Assembly (NCBI GenBank): GCA_002497985.1
Contig: DAFQ01000018.1
Location: forward strand, 1-21,763
Direction of reading: 5' to 3'
DNA: 21,763 bases
Origin: Euryarchaeota archaeon UBA4
GTDB taxonomy: Archaea; Thermoplasmatota; Poseidoniia; Poseidoniales; Thalassarchaeaceae
Within the stretch, counting starts at the first letter, position 1; every line of letters starts with the position of its first letter. Position numbers and translations under genes: made by a program. The notes under the pieces are model-generated. The model made no database searches and had not been told where the DNA came from. It saw only the letters and a list, made by a program, of their open reading frames with translations. Positions 15,196 through 21,763 of this stretch are shown here, piece by piece.

Positions 15196-15957
15196 ATGGC
15201 AGGCGGGACAGTCGTTGTAACGGGGGCAGCCACTAGGATAGGAAGAGAGATATCCCTTGCTTTGTCCAAGAGTGGTTTCTCAGTTGCAGTGCACTATTTT
15301 TCATCCAAAAATGAGGCCGAAGAACTCGTTTCAATGATCCAATCATCCGGAGGAAAAGCATCACTTATTCGATGCGATCTTTCCAATCCCGAGACAGTAC
15401 CAGATATCATTTCTAAAGCAGAGTCGTCGTTAGGCCCTGTGGTGGGCCTAGTAAACAATGCATCATTATTCTCACATGACGATATTTCCAATGTTTCAGA
15501 GACTTCATGGAATGAGCATATGGGGGTGAATGCATTATCGCCAGTTCTCCTAATATCAGAGCTCGTCAGAAGGATTCCAGTTGACGAAACTGGCTCCATC
15601 GTTAACATCCTGGATCAGAAGATAGCACAACCGAATCCCGACCATCTATCCTACACGGCCTCCCGATTTACCATGCTGGGAATTACCGAGGCACTGGCTA
15701 GGGGGCTAGCTCCCCAAGTCAGGGTCAATGCCGTAGCCCCTGGACACACTCTGAAGAGCCGAGAGCAGACTCAATCAGGATTCGATAGGGCACAATCCGA
15801 GACGCCCCTTGGATTTGGCCCAAGTCCAACTGATATTGCCGAGGCCGTCGTTTTCTTGATGCAGGCCAGGTCCATCACCGGACAGACTGTTTACGTTGAT
15901 TCAGGAGAAAGGTTTCTTGCAAGAGAAAGGGATGTTTATTTCGAAACGGAGGGGTGA
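15196..15957 (+). CDS. Short-chain dehydrogenase, pteridine-reductase/FolM-like
   Basis: This 253-residue NADP-type SDR carries TGAATRIG at 9-16, the TGxxxR(L/I)G form used by pteridine reductases in place of the classical glycine motif, and NNAS at 87-90. Catalytic positions are D140 and Y153, the same Asp-to-Tyr spacing (13) as D181/Y194 of PTR1. Two residues of the classical Ser-Tyr-Lys set differ: Asp replaces Ser, as in PTR1 and FolM, and R157 stands where lysine is nearly universal (YTASR). The expected job is reduction of a dihydropterin. FolB follows after one base, supporting a pterin role. The ATG at 15196 fits the family N-terminus; in-frame upstream starts (ATG 15133, GTG 15178, GTG 15190) are possible. 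Confidence 0.85.
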   Translation: MAGGTVVVTGAATRIGREISLALSKSGFSVAVHYFSSKNEAEELVSMIQSSGGKASLIRCDLSNPETVPDIISKAESSLGPVVGLVNNASLFSHDDISNVSETSWNEHMGVNALSPVLLISELVRRIPVDETGSIVNILDQKIAQPNPDHLSYTASRFTMLGITEALARGLAPQVRVNAVAPGHTLKSREQTQSGFDRAQSETPLGFGPSPTDIAEAVVFLMQARSITGQTVYVDSGERFLARERDVYFETEG

Positions 15958-15958
15958 A

Positions 15959-16363
15959 ATGAAATCACATGTAGATGCCCTGAGGGAAATAGTTCAATCA
16001 GGGACCAGGGAATTCACAACCCTATTCTTGGAGAACTCAGTTAGAGAAGTAGATATTGGAATTTATGAGCACGAGATCGGTGCCCCTCAGAGAATAAGCT
16101 TCGATATTCATGTCTTTATTGGGGGGGCCTCCAAGCCACAGGAGGATGAAATAGACATGGTTCTCGACTACGAGTATCTCTCTTCATCGATAGACAGGGC
16201 CATTTTTTCTCAAAGAAGTGCATTGATGGAGACGCTCGCCTCTGAATTGTTGGATGAGATAATGGCCCCGGGTGAAATTATTGCCGCCACAGTTTCACTG
16301 AAGAAGCTGGACGTCGAGGGAATCGATGGACAATTGGGATGTTCAATGACTAGGATTAGGTAA
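15959..16363 (+). CDS. folB: Dihydroneopterin aldolase, FolB type
   Basis: This 134-residue protein of the FolB tunnelling fold cleaves or epimerises 7,8-dihydroneopterin on the way to 6-hydroxymethyl-dihydropterin. Seen: VDIGIYEHE at 31-39 (E39 at the pterin-binding glutamate), QRISFDIHVFI at 44-54, LDYEYL at 69-74 (Y71, conserved tyrosine), LMETLASELLDEI at 89-101 and VSLKKLDV at 112-119 (K115/K116 at the catalytic lysine). These are features of bacterial FolB, not of the archaeal MptD family. An extension of about 20 residues precedes the usual domain start. The ATG at 15959 follows GGAGGGG and lies one base after the SDR stop, so the pair is coupled. The stop is one base from the end of the opposing tRNA gene. 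Confidence 0.92.
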   Translation: MKSHVDALREIVQSGTREFTTLFLENSVREVDIGIYEHEIGAPQRISFDIHVFIGGASKPQEDEIDMVLDYEYLSSSIDRAIFSQRSALMETLASELLDEIMAPGEIIAATVSLKKLDVEGIDGQLGCSMTRIR

Positions 16364-16364
16364 T

Positions 16365-16450
16365 TGGTGCAGAGGGCAGGATTTGAACCTGCGAAGCACT
16401 ATGCACCGGAGCTTAAGTCCGGCCCCTTTGACCAACTCGGGTACCTCTGC
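16365..16450 (-). tRNA. tRNA-Leu (anticodon UAA)
   Basis: The acceptor stem is GCAGAGG/CCTCTGC with discriminator A and an encoded CCA (CCA at 16365-16367). The D arm is CCC..GGG with GTTGGTC in the loop. The anticodon stem is CCGGA/TCCGG with loop CTTAAGC, giving UAA, which reads the UUA leucine codon. A 13-base variable region with a short GCA/TGC stem marks it as class II. The T arm is GCAGG-TTCAAAT-CCTGC. No intron is seen. It is transcribed toward folB and its 3' end lies one base from the folB stop codon. Confidence 0.97.
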
Positions 16451-16473
16451 GCCCCCTGAGGGTGGGCCCCCCT

Positions 16474-16480
16474 CCTTGAA
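16474..16480 (-). promoter_or_regulatory. Possible TATA-like box for tRNA-Leu
   Basis: TTCAAGG on the minus strand begins 30 bases before the mature tRNA 5' end. The spacing equals that seen for the protein genes here. A second candidate, GTCAAAG at 16488-16494, would give a leader of 14 bases. Confidence 0.3.
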
Positions 16481-16516
16481 TCGAGCGCTTTGACACCCCT
16501 CAGAACCGATACATCA

Positions 16517-16533
16517 CGTGCCCTTAGGGCACG
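16517..16533. repeat. Perfect 17-base palindrome upstream of the 977-residue surface protein gene
   Basis: CGTGCCCT-T-AGGGCACG has 8-base arms around one central base. It lies 4 bases before the TATA-like CTTTAAC at 16538 and 35 bases before the GTG start. The position suits a dimeric regulator site next to an archaeal promoter, where a TFB recognition element or activator site would be. It lacks a T-run, so a terminator is less likely. Confidence 0.55.
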
Positions 16534-16537
16534 AACG

Positions 16538-16544
16538 CTTTAAC
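16538..16544 (+). promoter_or_regulatory. TATA-like box for the 977-residue surface protein gene
   Basis: CTTTAAC begins 30 bases before the GTG at 16568, with no Shine-Dalgarno site between. This supports a leaderless transcript starting at the GTG. Confidence 0.45.
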
Positions 16545-16567
16545 GCCACTCCTGTGGGCGACAAGAC

Positions 16568-19501
16568 GTGTATGAGAGTAGCATAGCGAATGGCTCGTCC
16601 CGCCAGTCCAGGCTCGCTTTGATGCTATCATTGCTAATGTTGACTCACCTCGGCATGGTTCCGGACCATCAGAAAGAACTCCGAGATGAGAAGATAATGG
16701 AAGCCGGCTCAGATGTCCAGCTAAACCTCTACACGATGTATTTTGCTTCTCAGAATTCCTCAGCCGGCGGTGATGGGTACATTACGACCCAAGTTCCCGA
16801 ATCGGGCGGACAGGAGTCAATGAGCGCCCTAGGTAGCAGCATAGAATTCCGCACAAGCCCAATGCTCTCATCATTGGACGTTGCAGGCCGTCCGAATCAC
16901 GGCTCAGGATCCGGCTCATACTATCTGCCACTCGGACTTTTCATGAGGGCGACTGGACCAGACACATCTTCCGTTGAATGGACAATCACCCTCAAGTCCT
17001 CGGGCAGCCAAGTCGGCTCGGTTTCATGGAGCGCAGACGCCTGCAATCCAGGATTGACCCAGAGCTGCAGCTTCGATCACGAGACATTCGAGATTGACCT
17101 CGGAAACGACCAATCCTTCTCAATCGAAAAAGACGAGCGCCTCGAGTTGATCATTGATGCTGACATGTCCGGATGCGATAGCGGAGGCAGTCCATTCGGC
17201 TCTAGCTGCGAAGCCGAAGTGGCATGGAATGAGATTGATGGTGATGATAGGTTCAGTACACTCGAGATCGAGGCCAACGCAATTTCGAACAGCCTCGTAC
17301 TCCTTCAAAGGGAGGGTGCGGAGCTAGCAGAAGGGCCAGAGCTGGAGTGGTTCCCAAATGACATCCTTTCTGAGAGGGTTATGCAGTTCTCCTTCGATGT
17401 GAAAAGTAGCTTTGGCAGGTACGACGTCGACTCGGTCAGGCTATTGATGAGGGATCCAGATGGAGTCTACAGAATAGATCATGTCATCGACGAAGATGAC
17501 GAGGAAATTGAGGACACTAGTCAGGGAATTTTCGGAGAGTACCTGTGGTCATACCCAAGTGGTATCCCCGCCGGCGAATACTCGGTAGAGCTGGAGGTAT
17601 CAGACATCCAAGGAAACAGCGTCATCATTGAGCATGAGCCTGTAACTATGGAGCAGTGGGGAGTCGCACTCAATCACAGGCTGGATCGAACTACCGAGTA
17701 CATAGCACCGGGACAAACAACCCCAGTTCCTCTACAGCTTGTCCATAGGGGAGACTCAACAAAATCCATGGATGTGGAATTGGAGGTCCTCACAAATTTC
17801 CCAAGCTCATGGTTATTGGAATTCGACTCACCTGGGGGATATACACTGAACGCAGGGGGTGACATATTGAACCCAATTCTTACGCTGACTGCACCGGAGG
17901 ATCTGACTGGTGCCCCCGGTTCTATTGATATCAGGGCAGTTGCCGAGGCAGAGGTCGAGGGAGTCCTAACTGTCGTTCACCAGGACACCCTGCAGATAGA
18001 CTTGGAGAAGATCGATGTATACCAGCCTCCACAGGTGTCCATTTGGTCAGAAGATCATGACGTACCAATAGCAAACTCATCCCGTCCTGATGACATAGAC
18101 TCAACAATACCAAGGTATGTGGACTATGATCAGTTCACGCCTTACTTACTGGAGATTTTCAATACCGGCTTCGATGCCGATACTTTCAGAATCGACGTCC
18201 TTCAAAGATCGAAGGCGATCATTCACGTCTATGACAATGATACCGGCCAAAGAATATTGGAGGATGAGGGGGATGGAACATTCCATACCGCACTCCTGGA
18301 TAGACACGATACCCAGGTACTAAGACTCATGATTAAGCCCTCGGCTGACAGGGAGGACCCAGATATAGGACCTGTCGAGATAGAGGTTGTAAGCTCTGGA
18401 AACGCCTCCCTCAGGTCAACAGTCCTCTTCACCATACAACGAACTTTTGGAATCAGGGCTGAGGTTTCTTACGACTGTGATGGATCCCCACTCGGTCACA
18501 TCAGGGTATCTCTCTGCTCTCCCGGGGCGGGGAATGCAGAAGTCACCCTCAGGGCCAAGATTACAAACACCATGACATCAGGTGAGTCAGCCACTTGGTG
18601 GAGGATCCAGAATCCCGCTTCTCTAGACGAAAACACCGATAGAAACAGTGCATATGGGCAATGGCAGTTCAGAATCGAGGATGACTCTGGGAATGCTATT
18701 CCACGTGTCTCTCTCGCCCCCGGGGATGAGACAGAGGTATTCGTAACAATTACGCTAACCAACCAAGTCGAGTTTGGCAATCATACCGTTTACCTCAGGA
18801 TTATCGAAGACACCACCGACTCAGATGCCAAATATTTCGATTTGCCAATGGTATTCGAGATAGATCCAGATGACCCCAACTTAGAGATCGTCCAGGTCAC
18901 ACCTAATCGACTTCTCGTTCCGGGTGAGTCGTACCCAATACAGATGAAGGTCAAGAACTTAGGAAATAGCCCTCTAACTGTCCTCCTCGAGGCCGAGGTC
19001 GATGGGACGGGATGGTCCGTGGATATCGATGGCCCTTCGGGTTCAGTTCTGATTGTTCTAGATGCGTTTGACGAGGTAACATTCGTTCTGGATGTAAATG
19101 TCCCTGATTCAGCCAACAATGGCGAGGAGGTCGATGTTGTGGTCACAGCAACCCCCTTCGACACACAGCAGAGCTGGCCTGATGACGCCACAGCAGAGAA
19201 GACTGTGGTGATGAGGGTGGGCATATCTTCACTGATTGATAGATTAGTCAACGAGGTCACGCACCCGAGGCTGTCGACATACATCGTCGGCCTAGTGGCA
19301 GCAATGCTCCTAATAGCGGGAATACAGGGTGCAATGAACAGGAGAAGGTGGAAGGCACACATGGCATACTTGGACGCTATTTCCGGCGATTCGGACGATG
19401 ATGAAGAGGAAGAAGAAGACGACGATTTGCCCGCTCCTGTGGTGGCGATCGAGGAAGATGAGGCTGATGTGTACGAGGACGACGACATTGAACTAGTCTG
19501 A
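16568..19501 (+). CDS. Large secreted protein with beta-sandwich repeats, C-terminal membrane anchor and acidic cytoplasmic tail
   Basis: This protein has 977 residues. A short signal peptide (about 15-31, RLALMLSLLMLTHLGMV) leads an extracellular region of about 870 residues. Several stretches look like Ig-like or NEW3/CARDB-type beta-sandwich domains with the recurrent pattern PG-x-shyphen-LxVxNxG; clear copies lie near 368-475, 516-625 and 773-885, for example VPGESYPIQMKVKNLGNSP. One membrane helix at about 903-923 (STYIVGLVAAMLLIAGIQGAM) is followed by NRRRW, placing the tail inside. The last 39 residues contain 22 Asp or Glu. The start is GTG at 16568, the only in-frame start after the TAA at 16541. 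No enzyme motif is seen. A cell-surface adhesin, S-layer-associated or sensor role is possible, not proven. Confidence 0.85.
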   Translation: MYESSIANGSSRQSRLALMLSLLMLTHLGMVPDHQKELRDEKIMEAGSDVQLNLYTMYFASQNSSAGGDGYITTQVPESGGQESMSALGSSIEFRTSPMLSSLDVAGRPNHGSGSGSYYLPLGLFMRATGPDTSSVEWTITLKSSGSQVGSVSWSADACNPGLTQSCSFDHETFEIDLGNDQSFSIEKDERLELIIDADMSGCDSGGSPFGSSCEAEVAWNEIDGDDRFSTLEIEANAISNSLVLLQREGAELAEGPELEWFPNDILSERVMQFSFDVKSSFGRYDVDSVRLLMRDPDGVYRIDHVIDEDDEEIEDTSQGIFGEYLWSYPSGIPAGEYSVELEVSDIQGNSVIIEHEPVTMEQWGVALNHRLDRTTEYIAPGQTTPVPLQLVHRGDSTKSMDVELEVLTNFPSSWLLEFDSPGGYTLNAGGDILNPILTLTAPEDLTGAPGSIDIRAVAEAEVEGVLTVVHQDTLQIDLEKIDVYQPPQVSIWSEDHDVPIANSSRPDDIDSTIPRYVDYDQFTPYLLEIFNTGFDADTFRIDVLQRSKAIIHVYDNDTGQRILEDEGDGTFHTALLDRHDTQVLRLMIKPSADREDPDIGPVEIEVVSSGNASLRSTVLFTIQRTFGIRAEVSYDCDGSPLGHIRVSLCSPGAGNAEVTLRAKITNTMTSGESATWWRIQNPASLDENTDRNSAYGQWQFRIEDDSGNAIPRVSLAPGDETEVFVTITLTNQVEFGNHTVYLRIIEDTTDSDAKYFDLPMVFEIDPDDPNLEIVQVTPNRLLVPGESYPIQMKVKNLGNSPLTVLLEAEVDGTGWSVDIDGPSGSVLIVLDAFDEVTFVLDVNVPDSANNGEEVDVVVTATPFDTQQSWPDDATAEKTVVMRVGISSLIDRLVNEVTHPRLSTYIVGLVAAMLLIAGIQGAMNRRRWKAHMAYLDAISGDSDDDEEEEEDDDLPAPVVAIEEDEADVYEDDDIELV

Positions 19502-19539
19502 TAACTAGCGAGTCATTGTCCGAACGACGCTCCATTCCT

Positions 19540-19546
19540 CTTAAGT
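19540..19546 (+). promoter_or_regulatory. Possible TATA-like box before the TSP3 protein gene
   Basis: CTTAAGT lies 44 bases before the ATG at 19584 in the 82-base gap. If used, transcription would begin near 19570, leaving a leader of about 14 bases that begins at the GGGG run. Weak, spacing-based. Confidence 0.3.
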
Positions 19547-19583
19547 GCCCTACTTTGCGCCCAACTACAAGGGGTTGCGTAGC

Positions 19584-21763
19584 ATGAGCTCATTTAGTCA
19601 ATCTACTAGTGCCCGTTCGGACAGCATCTCCAAGGGCAGGTCCGCCATACTTTTCTCCGCTCTAATGTTGCTCTCATCCTACTCCGCACTGGAGTTTGCT
19701 GCGTGGGAAGCGTTGGCTTCCACGGATCAGGATGGAGACGGTCTTTCGTATGGGCTCGAGTTCTACATCAATACTCAGCCCCAAGATTGGGATACAGACA
19801 ATGATGGGCTCCCAGATGGATGGGAGTGGCAGTACGGCCTGAATCCACTTTCCCCTTCGGGAGATAATGGCTCGACAGGGGACCCCGATGGAGACTCTCT
19901 GTCCAATCTAAATGAGTTCATGTTTGGAATGCCATCTAACTGGGACTCCACAAACACGCCAAACGAGCTTGATAATGGCGTGTGGTGGAATGGAACAGTC
20001 CCAGTTAGTAACTGGGACGAAGAGAGCGCGATGCAACTTATCCAGGGACTTGGTTCAGATGGGGCCGATGAAGACCCCTGGGGGAACATCTGCTTCAACA
20101 CATTTGATGACGATAAGGACGGAATGGTGGATAATTTTGACGCTGATGGGGACGGGGACGCTAATTGCACCAGTGACGACGATGACGGTGACGGGGCCAT
20201 AGACGAGGACCCCAATGGATGGGACACGGATGGAGATGGGATGCCCGATGGCTGGGAGGTGGCAAATGGATTGGATCCAACATCACGCACAAATCAAGAT
20301 GGGGCTTCTGGAGATCCCGATGGAGACGGACTAGTCAACTTGAAGGAGTTCGTTAATCCAGCATGGGGGACTAGGAATGGTACAACAACTCCGCCCACAC
20401 AGTATTTCCGACCAGGTCCATTGAGCATGACGGCCACCGAATCTCCATGTAACCCAGTTCTGCAACTAGGCCCGGGAGGCTGCCAAATTTTCACAGCGGA
20501 GGTAGATGGGATTACATCCACTGACCCACAGTCGAATGACACTGATGGCGATGGGCTAAACGACTCCTATGAGGCCCTCATTCTGTTGACCGACCCCACA
20601 TCCCCGGATACTGATGGCGATGGAATTGACGACGGAGTTGAGGTGAATGGACAATATGGCGACCCCCCTCTAGCAAGTGACCCTCGTAACAACAATACTG
20701 ACGGCGATCAGTTCGATGATGGCGAGGAAGACCTCAATGGAAATGGAGTAGTGGATGAGAATGAGACAGATCCGACTAGAATCGAGGATTCTGGTGACTT
20801 TGACGATGATGGCATACCAAATTGGGAGGAAAATATGACATGCACCCTGTGGAATGTCGCCGACACGGACGGAGGGGGTATTAGTGATGGATCAGAACTT
20901 GATCCGTCCCACGGCACAGATCCCTGCACATCTCTCCAAACACTGAATCTGTCTATAGTGGACTTCGACGCAACTAACATGATACTCACATTGAATGAAA
21001 CCTCCTCACTCGACCCCACTCCCGAGGATTGGAGGCAGAATGGGGAGCCGATGGGATTCTATGTTTCATCAACTAACGGCAGCCTAACTGGCTTCAGGTT
21101 CACCTCAATCAATGGTGACTCATTGAGGGGGGTAGATACTGACAAGCCACCCGATGCGACAACTGTTTTGTTCGTCAACTTCTCTTGGTGCTGGGATCAG
21201 TCTCTTGGGCTATCCAATGATCCTATTTGCGATGATGACTACTTCGACACCGATGGCGACGGCTTGGCTGATTGGGAGGAATCAACGGGAAGCTTCGGAT
21301 TCCTGTCGGACTGGAACATGTCCGATACAGATGGAGATGGTGTGAATGACTTGGACGAGATTCTCAATCAAACTGACCCCAGCAACCCCTGTGATAACCT
21401 TCTGGATACTGATGGCGATGGGCTAAACAATTACTTCGAGAACACCACAGTATGCTTGGTCGCTTTTGGAAGCCTCGGTGGGAATGGCACGGTTGACACT
21501 TACTTCACGCTGTGGAATGAATCTGACACCGACAACGGAGGGGTAACAGACCTCCAAGAATATCTGGATGGAACTAACCCGCAGAATAACCCGAATGACG
21601 ACCTTAATCCAGTTGATACCGATGGCGATGGGATTCCCGATACCATTGAGAATGCCACGGGTACTGATTGGAGGGATCCTGATACTGATGGGGGAGGCAT
21701 CCCTGACGGCCAGGAGTGCACATCTGAGTTCTGGGATATGAATTGCCTCAATGCCGATGGAGA
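19584..21763 (+). CDS. Secreted thrombospondin type 3 repeat protein, partial (runs off right edge)
   Basis: The frame is open from ATG 19584 to the window end, 726 codons without a stop. Residues 20-45 are a hydrophobic signal segment (AILFSALMLLSSYSALEFAA). About nineteen calcium-binding aspartate repeats follow, of the type DTDGDGLND or DTDGDGMPDGWE, often followed by a GLDP- or TDPT-like turn. The repeats are interrupted near residues 450-540 by a non-repeat, beta-rich insert (LNLSIVDFDATNMILTLN). Such TSP3 arrays form rigid, calcium-dependent rods on secreted proteins. It shares strand and neighbourhood with the 977-residue anchored protein, 82 bases upstream. The C-terminal domain, which would show anchoring or enzymatic activity, lies outside the window. 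Confidence 0.88.
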   Translation, partial: MSSFSQSTSARSDSISKGRSAILFSALMLLSSYSALEFAAWEALASTDQDGDGLSYGLEFYINTQPQDWDTDNDGLPDGWEWQYGLNPLSPSGDNGSTGDPDGDSLSNLNEFMFGMPSNWDSTNTPNELDNGVWWNGTVPVSNWDEESAMQLIQGLGSDGADEDPWGNICFNTFDDDKDGMVDNFDADGDGDANCTSDDDDGDGAIDEDPNGWDTDGDGMPDGWEVANGLDPTSRTNQDGASGDPDGDGLVNLKEFVNPAWGTRNGTTTPPTQYFRPGPLSMTATESPCNPVLQLGPGGCQIFTAEVDGITSTDPQSNDTDGDGLNDSYEALILLTDPTSPDTDGDGIDDGVEVNGQYGDPPLASDPRNNNTDGDQFDDGEEDLNGNGVVDENETDPTRIEDSGDFDDDGIPNWEENMTCTLWNVADTDGGGISDGSELDPSHGTDPCTSLQTLNLSIVDFDATNMILTLNETSSLDPTPEDWRQNGEPMGFYVSSTNGSLTGFRFTSINGDSLRGVDTDKPPDATTVLFVNFSWCWDQSLGLSNDPICDDDYFDTDGDGLADWEESTGSFGFLSDWNMSDTDGDGVNDLDEILNQTDPSNPCDNLLDTDGDGLNNYFENTTVCLVAFGSLGGNGTVDTYFTLWNESDTDNGGVTDLQEYLDGTNPQNNPNDDLNPVDTDGDGIPDTIENATGTDWRDPDTDGGGIPDGQECTSEFWDMNCLNADG
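20541..21428 (+). repeat. Recently duplicated TSP3 repeat DNA
   Basis: A 21-base segment at 20541-20561, encoding TDGDGLN, recurs without change at 21408-21428, 867 bases (289 codons) downstream and in frame. Near copies of its first half lie at about 20610, 21250 and 21617. Synonymous identity between distant repeats points to recent duplication or gene conversion within the array. Confidence 0.6.

Larger units (their letters stand above)
16486..16547 (+). repeat. Pair of 12-base direct repeats, 50 bases apart
   Basis: CGCTTTGACACC at 16486-16497 and CGCTTTAACGCC at 16536-16547 match at 10 of 12 positions and are exactly 50 bases apart. The second copy contains the TATA-like box of the downstream gene; the first, read on the other strand, could be a tRNA promoter element. 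They bracket the palindrome at 16517-16533. Confidence 0.5.

Noticed and set aside
16517..16533. Palindrome as an intrinsic terminator
   Set aside because: No T-run follows on either strand, the loop would be one to three bases, and it sits just before a promoter-like element.
18790..19488. Minus-strand frame of 232 codons opposite the end of the surface protein gene
   Set aside because: It is a Ser/Thr-rich antisense reading of Asp/Glu and Gly codons, with a poly-Ser run opposite the acidic tail; no motif or start signal.
19775..20290. Minus-strand frame of 171 codons inside the TSP3 gene
   Set aside because: Ser/Pro-rich repeats are the antisense of GATGGNGAT-type aspartate repeats; not protein-like.
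19584..21763. CRISPR array or tandem DNA repeats
   Set aside because: The repetition is in frame, imperfect and irregularly spaced, and encodes aspartate-rich TSP3 units; there are no equal spacers.
1..21763. Insertion sequence, integrase, attachment site or phage genes
   Set aside because: No transposase, integrase or terminal repeats were seen; the tRNA gene is intact and has no duplicated 3' end nearby.

Overview
This window looks like a chromosomal segment of an uncultivated marine archaeon, most likely Marine Group II (Candidatus Poseidoniales). The domain call rests on an archaeal/eukaryal-type release factor aRF1, an archaeal-type UMP kinase and TATA-like promoters. The group call is inference. 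It rests on base composition near 50% GC, dense gene packing, bacterial-looking metabolic genes beside archaeal information genes, and very large secreted proteins with thrombospondin type 3 repeats. No stretch over 300 bases lacks a gene; the largest gap is 117 bases.

Layout. (1) Bases 1-1611, minus strand: pyrH (UMP kinase), a DUF2116-like zinc-ribbon membrane protein with a TTG start, and a membrane protein cut by the left edge. (2) 1709-4708, plus strand: prf1 (aRF1) and argS, with the argS ribosome binding site overlapping the prf1 stop. (3) 4712-7119, minus: a membrane-anchored M28 metallopeptidase with an N-terminal SAP domain, and ubiX. (4) 7156-15094, minus: a compact cluster read in the order lipA, bkdA1 (E1 alpha), bkdA2 (E1 beta), bkdB (E2), lpdA (E3), lipB, then a class V aminotransferase-like gene. 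Three of the six junctions are ATGA overlaps. (5) 15196-16363, plus: a pteridine-reductase-like SDR and folB. (6) 16365-16450, minus: tRNA-Leu(UAA), ending one base from the folB stop. (7) 16568-21763, plus: a 977-residue secreted, membrane-anchored protein with an acidic tail, then a TSP3-repeat protein that runs off the right edge.

How the genes work together. Region 4 encodes a whole branched-chain 2-oxoacid dehydrogenase complex plus the two enzymes that make its lipoyl cofactor on the protein: LipB transfers octanoate to E2 and LipA inserts sulfur. This would let the cell oxidise branched-chain oxoacids from amino-acid breakdown to acyl-CoA without scavenging lipoate. That fits a peptide-eating heterotroph, and the neighbouring surface peptidase fits the same lifestyle. 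Region 5 suggests a bacterial-style reduced pterin or folate step.

TATA-like heptamers lie 29-30 bases upstream of five protein starts (pyrH, the peptidase, ubiX, lipA and the 977-residue protein) and of the tRNA 5' end. This suggests leaderless transcripts for genes heading transcription units, while genes inside operons use Shine-Dalgarno sites or ATGA coupling.
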